Positions 16,401-24,817 of a stretch of DNA of 64,000 nucleotides are shown here, in pieces (positions within the stretch are counted from its first letter, which is position 1; each line of letters begins with the position of its first letter). The notes beneath the pieces are model-generated. The model was not told the origin of the DNA. It saw only the letters and a list, made by a program, of their open reading frames with translations, and made no database searches. The stretch is from Bacteroidales bacterium (GTDB taxonomy: Bacteria > Bacteroidota > Bacteroidia > Bacteroidales > GCA-2748055): contig JAIOZM010000008.1 in the NCBI GenBank assembly GCA_021740585.1, forward strand, positions 1-64,000. Reading direction: 5' to 3'. Position numbers and translations under genes: made by a program.

Positions 16401-17536
16401 TGGATGCGGATAGTGACTGGGTTTATATTTCCATTAAGGATACCGGAAAAGGTATTTCCCCTGAAAATATTCAGCACATTTTCCAAAGATTTTATAAGGA
16501 GAATTCAGATGTTGCAGGATATGGAATAGGACTCTCGCTGACAAAATCTCTAATTGAGCTCCACGGTGGAAATATTGAAGTAAGCAGTACTCCGGGAAAG
16601 GGAACTAAATTTGTTATTTCTTTCAAAAAAGGGAGCGCACATCTGTCTAAGGAACAGATTATTGAAATGGATAGTCTCAAAAATAAATCCGGGCTGTCGC
16701 TGGACGATGACAAAGGCAAAACTGAGTCTGGTGAATCAATAATAAATGTTTCCCAAAAATCAGAAAAGGAATCGATTCTTCTGGTAGAGGACAATTTAAA
16801 GATGCTTGAATTTTTAAAAGATGTCTTAAAGGATTTTTATAATATTGAAACTGCATGCAACGGCTCAGAGGCAATGGATATAATGAAAAACTGGTTTCCC
16901 GATCTAATCATTTCCGATCTAATGATGCCCGAAATGGATGGAATTACATTGTGTAAGAATATCAAAAGCAACCAGCTGACTTGTCACATACCAGTAGTTC
17001 TGTTGAGTGCAAAGGGTGATATTGAAAGCAGAATTGAAGGCCTGGAACATGGCGCAGATCATTACATTCCCAAACCAGTGGATATAAATCTGTTGCTTGC
17101 AGAGATACAGAGCATTATTAGTAATCGGAACAAAATCAAAGAAAGAATTCGCTTAAAACTACCATTTGATTTCGAAGCGAAGGATGTGCATCCACTTGAT
17201 AAGATTTTTATCGAAAAAGTGAGGGCCATCGTAGAAGAAAGTTATACCGATCCCTATTTCGATAGTAAAGCATTTAGCAAGAAAATCTTTATTAACCGAT
17301 CGCTGTTTTATAAAAAAATGAAAGCAGTTACGAATCAGACGCCTTTTGAATTTTTGAGAGAATATAGAATGAATAAAGCGATTGAACTTATTATGGAGGA
17401 CAAAGCTACGATTTCGGAGGTTAATACTATGGTTGGAATATTGAGTCGACCGCATTTCATAAAATGTTTTAAAGCTACATATGGCACATTGCCAAGTAAA
17501 TTCTTTCAAAAAAACGGCATTGACACTAAGCTTTGA
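13433..17536 (+). CDS. Hybrid two-component system regulator (HTCS) of a polysaccharide utilisation locus
   Basis: 1367 residues; all signalling modules are fused in one chain. Order: signal peptide (1-22); periplasmic Reg_prop beta-propellers (about 25-700, with repeats such as FIWVGTYDGLNRYDG and NLWVSTNFGLNKF); Y_Y_Y domain (about 715-790); transmembrane segment (about 797-820); HisKA with phospho-acceptor H856 in SHEFKTP; HATPase with N-box near 965 and DTGKGI at 1003; receiver domain with D1162 in SDLMMPEMDG; and a C-terminal AraC-type helix-turn-helix. By family knowledge it binds a released oligosaccharide in the periplasm and activates the adjacent PUL. ATG 13433 is chosen over an in-frame TTG at 13424. 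It probably controls the following susC/susD operon and perhaps the divergent genes. Confidence 0.97.
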   Translation: MKRSIHIFQIISFIFLCQLSFAQSNESYFFEKISIREGLSHIGVNTIFQDSKGFIWVGTYDGLNRYDGINFKIFHNIPYDSSSLIHNRVNSMVESYDSLLWIGTEEGLCYFNQSTEKFGTLKLEGFMNARINVTKLYEDSKHRLWILSNNNAIYIIQKDRSSYHRVVYQSNSSNPANFYDIASGPDGSFYLCSNKGLIVINDDLEIEPVISDNPFLKQEMKSIVIQDDSLAWIGSKDGLFLTEILKQKNTTDFKPIKSILKGQKVNSILIDNESNIWVSMMEKGLNKIIPKNGDYEVKTFNPNPYDINSLPSNRIRCLYEDRQGILWIGTPENGMIKFKLSSYAFFNLNKVSDYNFDSGSDIVLSFAQLENKYILIGARDKGVSLINCETNEIIKVPFNFNLVANKSVSSILVDSRNIIWLRTWDGLYYLPPGSNELIEVDNVETDQEGICEDDDGNILIATSKGIRKFLIGSSNDIAGVEVIDLQLDSENSNIRSKLLYSDPFDETIWMGTFHHGMIHLDLNETSSLNTLKFKQYKSKPDDQSLQSNFISSIIRTSERDLWIGTEGSGLAHGLFTDDSLIFTTYNETHGLSNNSVKAILEDESGNLWVSTNFGLNKFIIETSKFIAFDFYDGLASDFFTSAALKLSDNRIILGGNNGLTLFDPDVIRDDTITPLPEFGSFKLFSKTILPNDKVNNKILLTKSISELEHLELAYNQNTFSFELLALNFSSPKNNSIKYRLYGYDKDWIYYNKGHYTANYSRIKPGNYNLEFYTANRHGVWSDKSKSIDITILPPFWANTYAFVFYIIVFITVSLLILKNSRRILHLKQKVKIEEIELLKTKELNESKLKFFMNVSHEFKTPISLIAGPAQWLLKHHGYNSSISKHLTLIKGQSDYLVSLLDQLVYFRKAESDTLKLKCKYNDIVSFIELTKSLYEWQANEQRIDFSFLHPNKDVFLWFDSKCMDIILHNLISNAFKFTNPGGKIILSLYMDADSDWVYISIKDTGKGISPENIQHIFQRFYKENSDVAGYGIGLSLTKSLIELHGGNIEVSSTPGKGTKFVISFKKGSAHLSKEQIIEMDSLKNKSGLSLDDDKGKTESGESIINVSQKSEKESILLVEDNLKMLEFLKDVLKDFYNIETACNGSEAMDIMKNWFPDLIISDLMMPEMDGITLCKNIKSNQLTCHIPVVLLSAKGDIESRIEGLEHGADHYIPKPVDINLLLAEIQSIISNRNKIKERIRLKLPFDFEAKDVHPLDKIFIEKVRAIVEESYTDPYFDSKAFSKKIFINRSLFYKKMKAVTNQTPFEFLREYRMNKAIELIMEDKATISEVNTMVGILSRPHFIKCFKATYGTLPSKFFQKNGIDTKL

Positions 17537-17645
17537 TTATTAATTATAAGTATATCATACCATAACATAATAGGAAGTAATATAAATCCGTAAAGGATCG
17601 AACATTTGAGATACTTGAAAGAACATTGTTAAGGGATAAATGATT

Positions 17646-17653
17646 TAAATTTG
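17646..17653 (+). promoter_or_regulatory. Candidate promoter of the GH110-SusC/D operon (TAnnTTTG)
   Basis: TAAATTTG is an exact match to the Bacteroidota -7 consensus. A TTG (17626-17628) lies 17 bases upstream as a possible -33 element, and the ATG at 17683 follows after 29 bases. The placement at the head of the PUL A operon, just downstream of its regulator gene, makes this the most credible promoter match in the window. Confidence 0.5.
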
Positions 17654-17682
17654 ACTTACAGAACTCACTAACGTAATGAACA

Positions 17683-19623
17683 ATGTTTAAATCGATCTAT
17701 ATATATTCCATTTTACTGGCGGCACTGGTATTTTCCACATTCCAATGCATAGTCGCTGACAAACAGTCTGTAATTTATGCCAAGGATTACGGTTTTGGAG
17801 CATCGAAAGATTGTTCTTCTGCCTCAATTAGAATGATAGAAGCAGCCAGGGAAAAAAACTCGACGAAAATCATTATCGAAAGAGGAACTTACCACTTCTA
17901 CCCGGATAAGGCATTTGAAAAATATTGCAATATCACAAATCATGATGATGGGATTAGGTACACGCCTTTCCCAATTATTGATTTTTCAGATATTGAAATA
18001 GAAGCTGATAGCGCAGAGTTTATTTTTCATGGGATTATCCTTCCCTTTATCATTGACAATTCGGAAAATGTAAAGCTAAGTGGATTTTCCATCGACTGGG
18101 AAGTTCCACTCTACAGTCAGGTAAAGGTAATTGCCACTGATGAGTCAAATCATACCTTTGATATTGAAATTGATCAGGCTTCGCCCTATGGGATTAGAAA
18201 TGGCGAATTGATTTTTTTTAAGGAAGGTTATGAACACAATCTGGAACGTGCCATTTGCTGGAACCCAGAGACTATGGCTGTTGCTTATAATACCTGGGCC
18301 GTAACTCCCTTGACACTAGGTGAGCCGGCAGTGGTAAGATTCCTTGATACTCTGGAATACCAACCATCTAATGGAATCGGGACGTTGCTTCAGGGAAGTT
18401 GGTTCCCACTGCGTGAATTGCAAAATTGTTTGATTGCAGAGGAATTGCAGCCGGGGGTAGTAAGATTATCAGGCCAAAAAAAAGAGCTCCCCAGAAAAGG
18501 CATCATGATTGTTTCAAAAGGTCAGAATGGAATCAATCGCCTTGCTCCGGCTATACATATACGTAATGCCAAAGATGTGGTTATTTCCGAAGTTACTGTG
18601 CATCATGCCGGTGGAATGGGTCTTGTGGCAGAAAGAAGCGAAAACATATTCCTAAATCACTTTAATGTGGCACTAAAAAATGGCAGCGGAAGAATGTTGA
18701 CGACCACTGCGGATGCTACCCATTTTAATAATTGCAGGGGACTTATAAGGATATCTGACTGCCTGTTTGAAAATATGCTTGATGACGCTGCAAATATCCA
18801 TGGAGTTTACGGGATTGTTGAAGATATCATAGACACGCGCACCCTTGGAATATTAATGGGGCACTTTCAACAATTGGGATTCGATTTTGTCGCTCCAGGT
18901 GATCAAATAGGGTTTATCGAGGAAGGTACATCATTTTTCCCATTTGCCAATTCTGAAGTTTCATCAATCCAAAAGATCAACGGTACATATTATATTATTA
19001 AATTCAATGAAGCTTTTGATCCGGCAGTAAAGAAAGGGATTCTTTTGGATAATTTAGATTGGTATCCGGAGGTGGAATTTGTTAATAATATAGTTAGAAA
19101 TAACAGGGCACGGGGATTACTCATAAATACTCGCAAGAAAACCACCTGTGAGGGTAATTATTTCAGCCCTATGGATGAGGCTATTTCATTTCACTTCAAT
19201 TTTGGTGGAGATTGGTACGAATCAGGTTTCTCCGATGAGGTGATCATTCGCAACAACTTCTTTGCCGATTGCAGTTATGCCGGAAGGGAAAGAGCAGTAA
19301 TAAATTTCAGCGGTGATGAATCTCAGGATACATTTATATTTAAAAAAATTGTAATTGAGAATAATAAGTTCAAAACCTTCGACCCATTCTTAATGAATCC
19401 GGTTAAAGTTGATACTCTAATTGTAAGAAATAATAGTATTTCAAAATCAAATACCTATCCCGGATTATTTACTGAAAATCCGGCATTCAGAATCACCCAG
19501 GTGAATTTCTCCCTGTTTTCAGGTAACAAGGTGGAGGATTATGAACCGGGTGATATTATCATTGCCGACAGTATCAGTTTAAAGAAGTTGCATCAGGATA
19601 GTAACAGCTGGAAAAGTCAATGA
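17683..19623 (+). CDS. GH110-type beta-helix alpha-1,3-galactosidase
   Basis: 646 residues with an N-terminal signal sequence (about 1-25; a weak lipobox STFQC ends at C22). The parallel beta-helix carries segments that I recognise from GH110: GTYHFYPDKAFEKYCNITNH at 69-86, TTTADATHF with D344, and MLDDAANIHG with D367-D368. By family knowledge GH110 enzymes are inverting exo-alpha-1,3-galactosidases known from blood-group B antigens and marine galactans. This suggests terminal alpha-1,3-linked galactose in the substrate. Its TGA stop overlaps the next ATG (ATGA at 19620-19623), so it is translationally coupled to SusC. An unclassified relative of GH110 is the main alternative. Confidence 0.8.
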   Translation: MFKSIYIYSILLAALVFSTFQCIVADKQSVIYAKDYGFGASKDCSSASIRMIEAAREKNSTKIIIERGTYHFYPDKAFEKYCNITNHDDGIRYTPFPIIDFSDIEIEADSAEFIFHGIILPFIIDNSENVKLSGFSIDWEVPLYSQVKVIATDESNHTFDIEIDQASPYGIRNGELIFFKEGYEHNLERAICWNPETMAVAYNTWAVTPLTLGEPAVVRFLDTLEYQPSNGIGTLLQGSWFPLRELQNCLIAEELQPGVVRLSGQKKELPRKGIMIVSKGQNGINRLAPAIHIRNAKDVVISEVTVHHAGGMGLVAERSENIFLNHFNVALKNGSGRMLTTTADATHFNNCRGLIRISDCLFENMLDDAANIHGVYGIVEDIIDTRTLGILMGHFQQLGFDFVAPGDQIGFIEEGTSFFPFANSEVSSIQKINGTYYIIKFNEAFDPAVKKGILLDNLDWYPEVEFVNNIVRNNRARGLLINTRKKTTCEGNYFSPMDEAISFHFNFGGDWYESGFSDEVIIRNNFFADCSYAGRERAVINFSGDESQDTFIFKKIVIENNKFKTFDPFLMNPVKVDTLIVRNNSISKSNTYPGLFTENPAFRITQVNFSLFSGNKVEDYEPGDIIIADSISLKKLHQDSNSWKSQ

Positions 19624-22600
19624 TTAATACTTTAATACATATCAGACCTGTTTTTGGGAATTTGTTGAAGAACTTCAAAGTACCCGGATTAATGCACATA
19701 CTGCTGGTAATAATTATGGGTTTTGGTTTCGATAGCGTCCTTTTAGGACAGGTTGAGGTTACAGGTATTGTAATTGATATGGAAACCGGAACAAGCCTGC
19801 CTGGAGTGAATATAGTGGAAAAGGGAACACTAAATGGCAGCGTTACTGATTTGAACGGGAATTATAAAATCACTGTATCAGGAAGCTCATCTGTTCTGGT
19901 ATTCTCTTTTGTTGGTTTTATTTCCCTTGAAGAACCGGTCGGTAACAAATTTGTGATCAACGCCAGCCTAAGTTCTGGTATTTCTCTGGAGGAAGTCCTC
20001 GTTGTGGGCTACGGTACGCAAAAAAAGGAGAGTGTGGTAGGGGCCATCAGCCAGGTTGAGGGTGATGTACTAGTATCTGCAGGAACCAACAATGTGTCTA
20101 CAGCAATCTCTGGAAAACTCTCGGGAGTAGTTACCATTCAAACGGAAGGCAAGCCTGGGGAGGAGGAGCCCAGGATCTATATCCGGGGTGCTGCAACATG
20201 GAATAGTACCAATCCCTTGATTATGGTAGATGGCATCGAAAGATCTAGCTGGTCGGATTTGAATCCAAATGAAATTGAATCTATTTCTGTTCTGAAGGAT
20301 GCTTCTGCCACGGCCGTTTATGGAGCCAAAGGAGGGAACGGAGTGATTCTTATTACCACAAAACGTGGATCCTCAGGAAAACCAGTTTTTAATTTCAGCT
20401 ATACACACACTCTCAAGCAGGTTTCAGATAAATTGACTATGGAGAATGCTTATGAGACCATCACAAGATTTAATACGGCACTTAAAAATGATAACCTATG
20501 GGATCAGCTTTACTCTCAGGATGAAATAGAACATTACCGGTTGCAGGACGAACCTTATCTTTATCCTTCGGTGAACTGGATAGATGAGATGTTCAAAACA
20601 GGGCAATCTACCAGCTCAAATTTAAGCGTTAAAGGAGGAACCAAGATGCTTGATTATTTCGTGTCTCTGGGATATCTTTATGATGGAGATATAATAAACG
20701 TAGAGAAACAGGGTGATTTTGATCCAAGGAATTTTTATAATAGGTACAATCTGAGAACCAACCTCGATTTTAAATTATCCAATTCCACAACACTATCAGC
20801 CAATTTATCCGGAAGTATGCAGATAAGGAACCGACCTTCCGAAATGAACAGGGGCTCGCATTCACTGGTATGGGCAGGGATATACTCATCTGCAGTGAAT
20901 GCTTCTCCTCTATACTATCCTGCATCACTTCTGGAACGCTACCCCGATCCAAATGAACCAGAAGCTGAAGGGATCCGATATGCCTTTTTCAACAACGGGC
21001 ATCTCCACGACAATCCGTATTCAATGTTAAACACTGTTGGATTTGAAAAACAGGAGGAGGGCAATTTGAATACCGACCTGCTGTTGTCACAGGATTTAAG
21101 CTCTTTAATCGATGGACTTTCATTCAAGGCTTCTTTGTCCTACGGATCCAATAGTGAATATCGCAGGATATACGGGGGGGGATCAGGAAATATGATATTG
21201 CCGAGGTACAGGTTAACCGTTTATGAGGATGATTCTTATCTATGGCAAAGGAAACCTGATTACTACGAGGATTTGCCACTTTTTACCTTCAAGGAAGAAT
21301 CTCAGAATTTCTACATCCGTAATCTTTATTATGATAGTCGCTTGAATTATGACAAGGTATTTGCGGGAGATCACTATGTTACTGCAATGGCTATTTTCAG
21401 AAGGAAACAGATAAATATTGTAAGCCAGGAGCCGTTCAGGGAAGAAGCCTGGTCAGGGCGGGTAACCTATGCCTATAAATTAAAATATTTATTTGAAACC
21501 AATCTGGGTTATAACGGTTCGGAATCTTTTGCCCCGGGCAAACGGTTCGGATTTTTCCCTGCCTTTGCCGTCGGCTGGAACATTGCAGAAGAACCATTCT
21601 TCAAAGATAACTTATCTTTTATTGATAGATTCAAATTACGATATTCCTTCGGAGTAGTTGGCGTGGATAATGTGAGTCGTTGGTTGTACTACCAGAGTTA
21701 CTATGAAGGTAGGATTGCAGATACAGATATGATAGTAAATGGCAATGGTCTGGGCGCCTTTGGAGCATGGTATTCCACCAATAAGGGATATTTTGAAGGC
21801 CCAATTGCCAATACGCTGGCACAATGGGAAACTGCTCTGAAACAAAATCTTGGAATCGAAATAGGAATCTCAGGCAGTCTGAATGTGAGTCTCGACCTAT
21901 TTAAAGAAGAACGTGACAATATCCTTCAAACACCCAATACCGTACCTGAAATCGCATCACTCGAATTTAAAGAGTTGAACATCGGGAAAACTAAGAGTCA
22001 TGGCTACGAAATGGAGATATCGTATAAAAACGATCTTAGCTCAAATCTATCTCTGCTTCTTAACAGTAAATTGAGTTTCACAGAAAACCGTGTAATCTTC
22101 AGGGACGATCCTCCGGGATTGCCTGAGCATCAGAGGCAGGAAGGTTTTCCAATAGGCATGCCAAGGACCTATTTATCTGATGGCAGATATGAATCAGTGG
22201 ATGATATCAATAATTATGTATCACCCGGTACTACCTCCTCCGCCATCGGAGCAGAAGGCTATCCCACACTTTATTTCTATGCTATAGGTGATGAAAAGTA
22301 TATCGATTATAACAGCGATGGTATAATCGATGCCAACGATGCAGTGGCAGATCTCTATCCTGCCTATCCCAGATATCATTTATCCTTTTCAGGTACTTTA
22401 AAGTATAAAGCATTTTCGTTCAGAACCCTGCTTACTGCGCAAATCAATAAAACTTCCAGACTGGAAGCCGAATTCATTCTTCCTTTTACAAATACCTTTC
22501 CTGTGTTGTATGAGCATGAAGTGGACTTCTATTCTTCAGATAACCAGTTATCATTTTTCCCCTTGCCTCACACAGGAGTTTATGGTCAATACAATTATCT

Positions 22601-22853
22601 GAACCCAATTTATTCCACTCCGGTATCATCCTTTCTTAGATTAAAGGAAATTGAATTGTCCTATGCTTTAAACTTCAAAAAAACCAGCTCTATTGAGAAG
22701 TTACATCTCTTCGTTAGTGGTAATAATATTCTGACATTTTCACCAAATACATTTTTTGGCGATCCGGAAAAGCCATTGTTAAGGCCGGGATTGGATGGAT
22801 CCTATCCTTTGCTTAGAAGATATAATCTGGGTATAAGACTAAGTATTAAATAG
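19620..22853 (+). CDS. SusC-like TonB-dependent outer-membrane transporter (PUL A, pair 1)
   Basis: 1077 residues. After the N-terminal signal sequence comes a carboxypeptidase-regulatory-like domain (VEVTGIVIDMETGTSLPGV, about 46-125). The typical GYGTQKKESVVGAI, the plug domain (LIMVDGIER, then LKDASATAVYGAKGGNGVI) and a 22-strand-type barrel ending in an aromatic-rich tail follow. It imports oligosaccharides across the outer membrane with its SusD lid. The ATG at 19620 overlaps the preceding stop; a second ATG at 19692 would give a more ordinary signal peptide and may be the real start. The stop is 8 bases before susD. Confidence 0.96.
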   Translation: MINTLIHIRPVFGNLLKNFKVPGLMHILLVIIMGFGFDSVLLGQVEVTGIVIDMETGTSLPGVNIVEKGTLNGSVTDLNGNYKITVSGSSSVLVFSFVGFISLEEPVGNKFVINASLSSGISLEEVLVVGYGTQKKESVVGAISQVEGDVLVSAGTNNVSTAISGKLSGVVTIQTEGKPGEEEPRIYIRGAATWNSTNPLIMVDGIERSSWSDLNPNEIESISVLKDASATAVYGAKGGNGVILITTKRGSSGKPVFNFSYTHTLKQVSDKLTMENAYETITRFNTALKNDNLWDQLYSQDEIEHYRLQDEPYLYPSVNWIDEMFKTGQSTSSNLSVKGGTKMLDYFVSLGYLYDGDIINVEKQGDFDPRNFYNRYNLRTNLDFKLSNSTTLSANLSGSMQIRNRPSEMNRGSHSLVWAGIYSSAVNASPLYYPASLLERYPDPNEPEAEGIRYAFFNNGHLHDNPYSMLNTVGFEKQEEGNLNTDLLLSQDLSSLIDGLSFKASLSYGSNSEYRRIYGGGSGNMILPRYRLTVYEDDSYLWQRKPDYYEDLPLFTFKEESQNFYIRNLYYDSRLNYDKVFAGDHYVTAMAIFRRKQINIVSQEPFREEAWSGRVTYAYKLKYLFETNLGYNGSESFAPGKRFGFFPAFAVGWNIAEEPFFKDNLSFIDRFKLRYSFGVVGVDNVSRWLYYQSYYEGRIADTDMIVNGNGLGAFGAWYSTNKGYFEGPIANTLAQWETALKQNLGIEIGISGSLNVSLDLFKEERDNILQTPNTVPEIASLEFKELNIGKTKSHGYEMEISYKNDLSSNLSLLLNSKLSFTENRVIFRDDPPGLPEHQRQEGFPIGMPRTYLSDGRYESVDDINNYVSPGTTSSAIGAEGYPTLYFYAIGDEKYIDYNSDGIIDANDAVADLYPAYPRYHLSFSGTLKYKAFSFRTLLTAQINKTSRLEAEFILPFTNTFPVLYEHEVDFYSSDNQLSFFPLPHTGVYGQYNYLNPIYSTPVSSFLRLKEIELSYALNFKKTSSIEKLHLFVSGNNILTFSPNTFFGDPEKPLLRPGLDGSYPLLRRYNLGIRLSIK

Positions 22854-22861
22854 TAGAGATT

Positions 22862-24787
22862 ATGAAATTTAAATTCATCATAGTATATATATTCATAGTT
22901 GGAACATTTCTGTTTTCCTGCGAAGATTATCTCGATGTGCCCCGGGAAACGACTGAAATTTTGCACGAAGATATATTCACTTCGTATCTGGAAACTAAAA
23001 ACTATTTGAATCAGGTATATGCTAATATCCATATTTTCGCACATTCTCCTGACCAGAACTATGCGCATGTTGGTTGGTGGTCGATGTACCCAATGGCCGC
23101 CTGTGATGAATATATACACCCGGGGAGCAGGGATGGAGCTCCAAGAATGGGTGAAGAGTGGTGGTTTGATGTGGATCAGTTTAACGAGAGATTTTGTGAA
23201 CCTGATAGGCTGGATCACAATAGATGGCCATTCTGGGTATCCACATGGCAGGCTATTCGTGCAGCCTCTGTTGTGATCAGCAATGCATCCTTGATTACAG
23301 ATGCTACTGACAAGCAGATTAATGAGATCATAGGACAAGCCTATTATGGACGTGCTTTCACCTATTGGTATTTACTTGCTATTCATGGAGGTATGCCCTA
23401 TTTTAAGGAACCCATTGATGCCAATGATAATCCCGACTATACCCGACTATCCTATCATGAAACAGTTAATAATATTATTTCTGACCTCGATTCTGCAGCA
23501 AAGTATCTTCCATCCAGTTGGGAAATTCCGGGAAGTGATCCCTTTGCAACTGAAGATTACGGCAGGTATACTTCAGCAGCAGCAAAAGGACTTAAAGGAA
23601 GAGCCTTACTTTTTGACGCATCCCCATTAAGCTATCATTCGGATGAAATTATGGGATACCCTACAATTAATAACGAACAGGAGCGATGGGAAAAGGCAGC
23701 GGAAGCCTGCTGGGAAGCCATTGAATTTGCGGAAGCTAAGGGATATGAGTTGCTTCCCGGTGATAGCTTGAACTACAAGAAGATATTCAGAGGTGAATGG
23801 GCAACCAGGGAATATCTTCACACTATTACGAATATTAATAGGTCTTCGGGATATAACATCAATCACCGTGAACTAACCAGTATGTTTTTCCCTGGAATAC
23901 TTGTTGGACCCATATACGATAAGAATCGAGGGGTGGATGTTAGTCAGGATATGGTTGATAAATTTGAAGCTGTTGAAACAGATGGAAGCGGAAACATTAT
24001 CAGGGCACTCCCTATAGAAGATGCACGCTCCGAAGGTTTTTACAACGATCAGAACCCTTACATTAACAGGGATCCGCGGTTTCGCTATGATATTATCTAT
24101 CATGGTAGTTTAAAACCCGGATATGGAACAGGTAGAACAGATACGACCTGGAATTTTTCGAGGGAGTCCATAAAACCAGGTTTTTTCAATGATGATTTTG
24201 ATAAAAATTCTCCTTTTCAGAATAATAAATCTGGTTATTATACAAGGAAATACTGGCAAGGAGAATCTGAAGTCCTATATAATATCAATGGACCATGGAC
24301 CTGGATTATTATGAGGATGGCAGAATTGTACCTCAATTATGCTGAAGCCGCAAATCAGGCCTATGGTCCACAGGGAAGAGCGCCAGGTGCAAATATGACG
24401 GCTCTTGAAGCTTTAAATGCTATTCGGAATCGTGTGGGTATGCCAGATGTTGATACCAGGTATACCGGAAGCAAGGAGAGTTTGCACGAAAGGATTCTCA
24501 ATGAAAGAGCAGTTGAATTGTGCTTCGAATTCATTAACAGGTATACTGATGTAAGAAGATGGAGGATTATTGAAACGGAAGAGTATCAGAATACCCCAAA
24601 CATTATTTATATAACAAGTACAAGCGACTTAATTAATTATCCGACAGGTTATGTGTACGAGAAAAGACCCTATATGGTTAATAACGTATTGTATCGAAGG
24701 ACCTTTCAGTTAAAGCATTATTTTCTTCCCCTGAGCAAGGCTGATATTCAAAAAGTTCCTGAATTCAGACAGAATCCGGGTTATTAA
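22862..24787 (+). CDS. SusD/RagB-like surface glycan-binding lipoprotein (PUL A, pair 1)
   Basis: 641 residues, long for the family. A lipoprotein signal ends at C20 (FLFSC), followed by EDYLDVPRE, the usual SusD N-terminus. The TPR-like helices (GQAYYGRAFTYWYLL) and the C-terminal pattern LNERAVELCFEFINRYTDVRRW are typical of RagB/SusD. It should cap the SusC pore on the cell surface and bind the glycan. It lies 8 bases after SusC and 30 bases before the second SusC gene, in one operon. Confidence 0.96.
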   Translation: MKFKFIIVYIFIVGTFLFSCEDYLDVPRETTEILHEDIFTSYLETKNYLNQVYANIHIFAHSPDQNYAHVGWWSMYPMAACDEYIHPGSRDGAPRMGEEWWFDVDQFNERFCEPDRLDHNRWPFWVSTWQAIRAASVVISNASLITDATDKQINEIIGQAYYGRAFTYWYLLAIHGGMPYFKEPIDANDNPDYTRLSYHETVNNIISDLDSAAKYLPSSWEIPGSDPFATEDYGRYTSAAAKGLKGRALLFDASPLSYHSDEIMGYPTINNEQERWEKAAEACWEAIEFAEAKGYELLPGDSLNYKKIFRGEWATREYLHTITNINRSSGYNINHRELTSMFFPGILVGPIYDKNRGVDVSQDMVDKFEAVETDGSGNIIRALPIEDARSEGFYNDQNPYINRDPRFRYDIIYHGSLKPGYGTGRTDTTWNFSRESIKPGFFNDDFDKNSPFQNNKSGYYTRKYWQGESEVLYNINGPWTWIIMRMAELYLNYAEAANQAYGPQGRAPGANMTALEALNAIRNRVGMPDVDTRYTGSKESLHERILNERAVELCFEFINRYTDVRRWRIIETEEYQNTPNIIYITSTSDLINYPTGYVYEKRPYMVNNVLYRRTFQLKHYFLPLSKADIQKVPEFRQNPGY

Positions 24788-24817
24788 TTTAAGTGATTTG
24801 TATAGAAATAATTTAAA

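Noticed and set aside
22802-23338. 178-codon minus-strand frame opposite the first SusD
   Set aside because: Fully antisense to a well-supported SusD gene; product has no known pattern.
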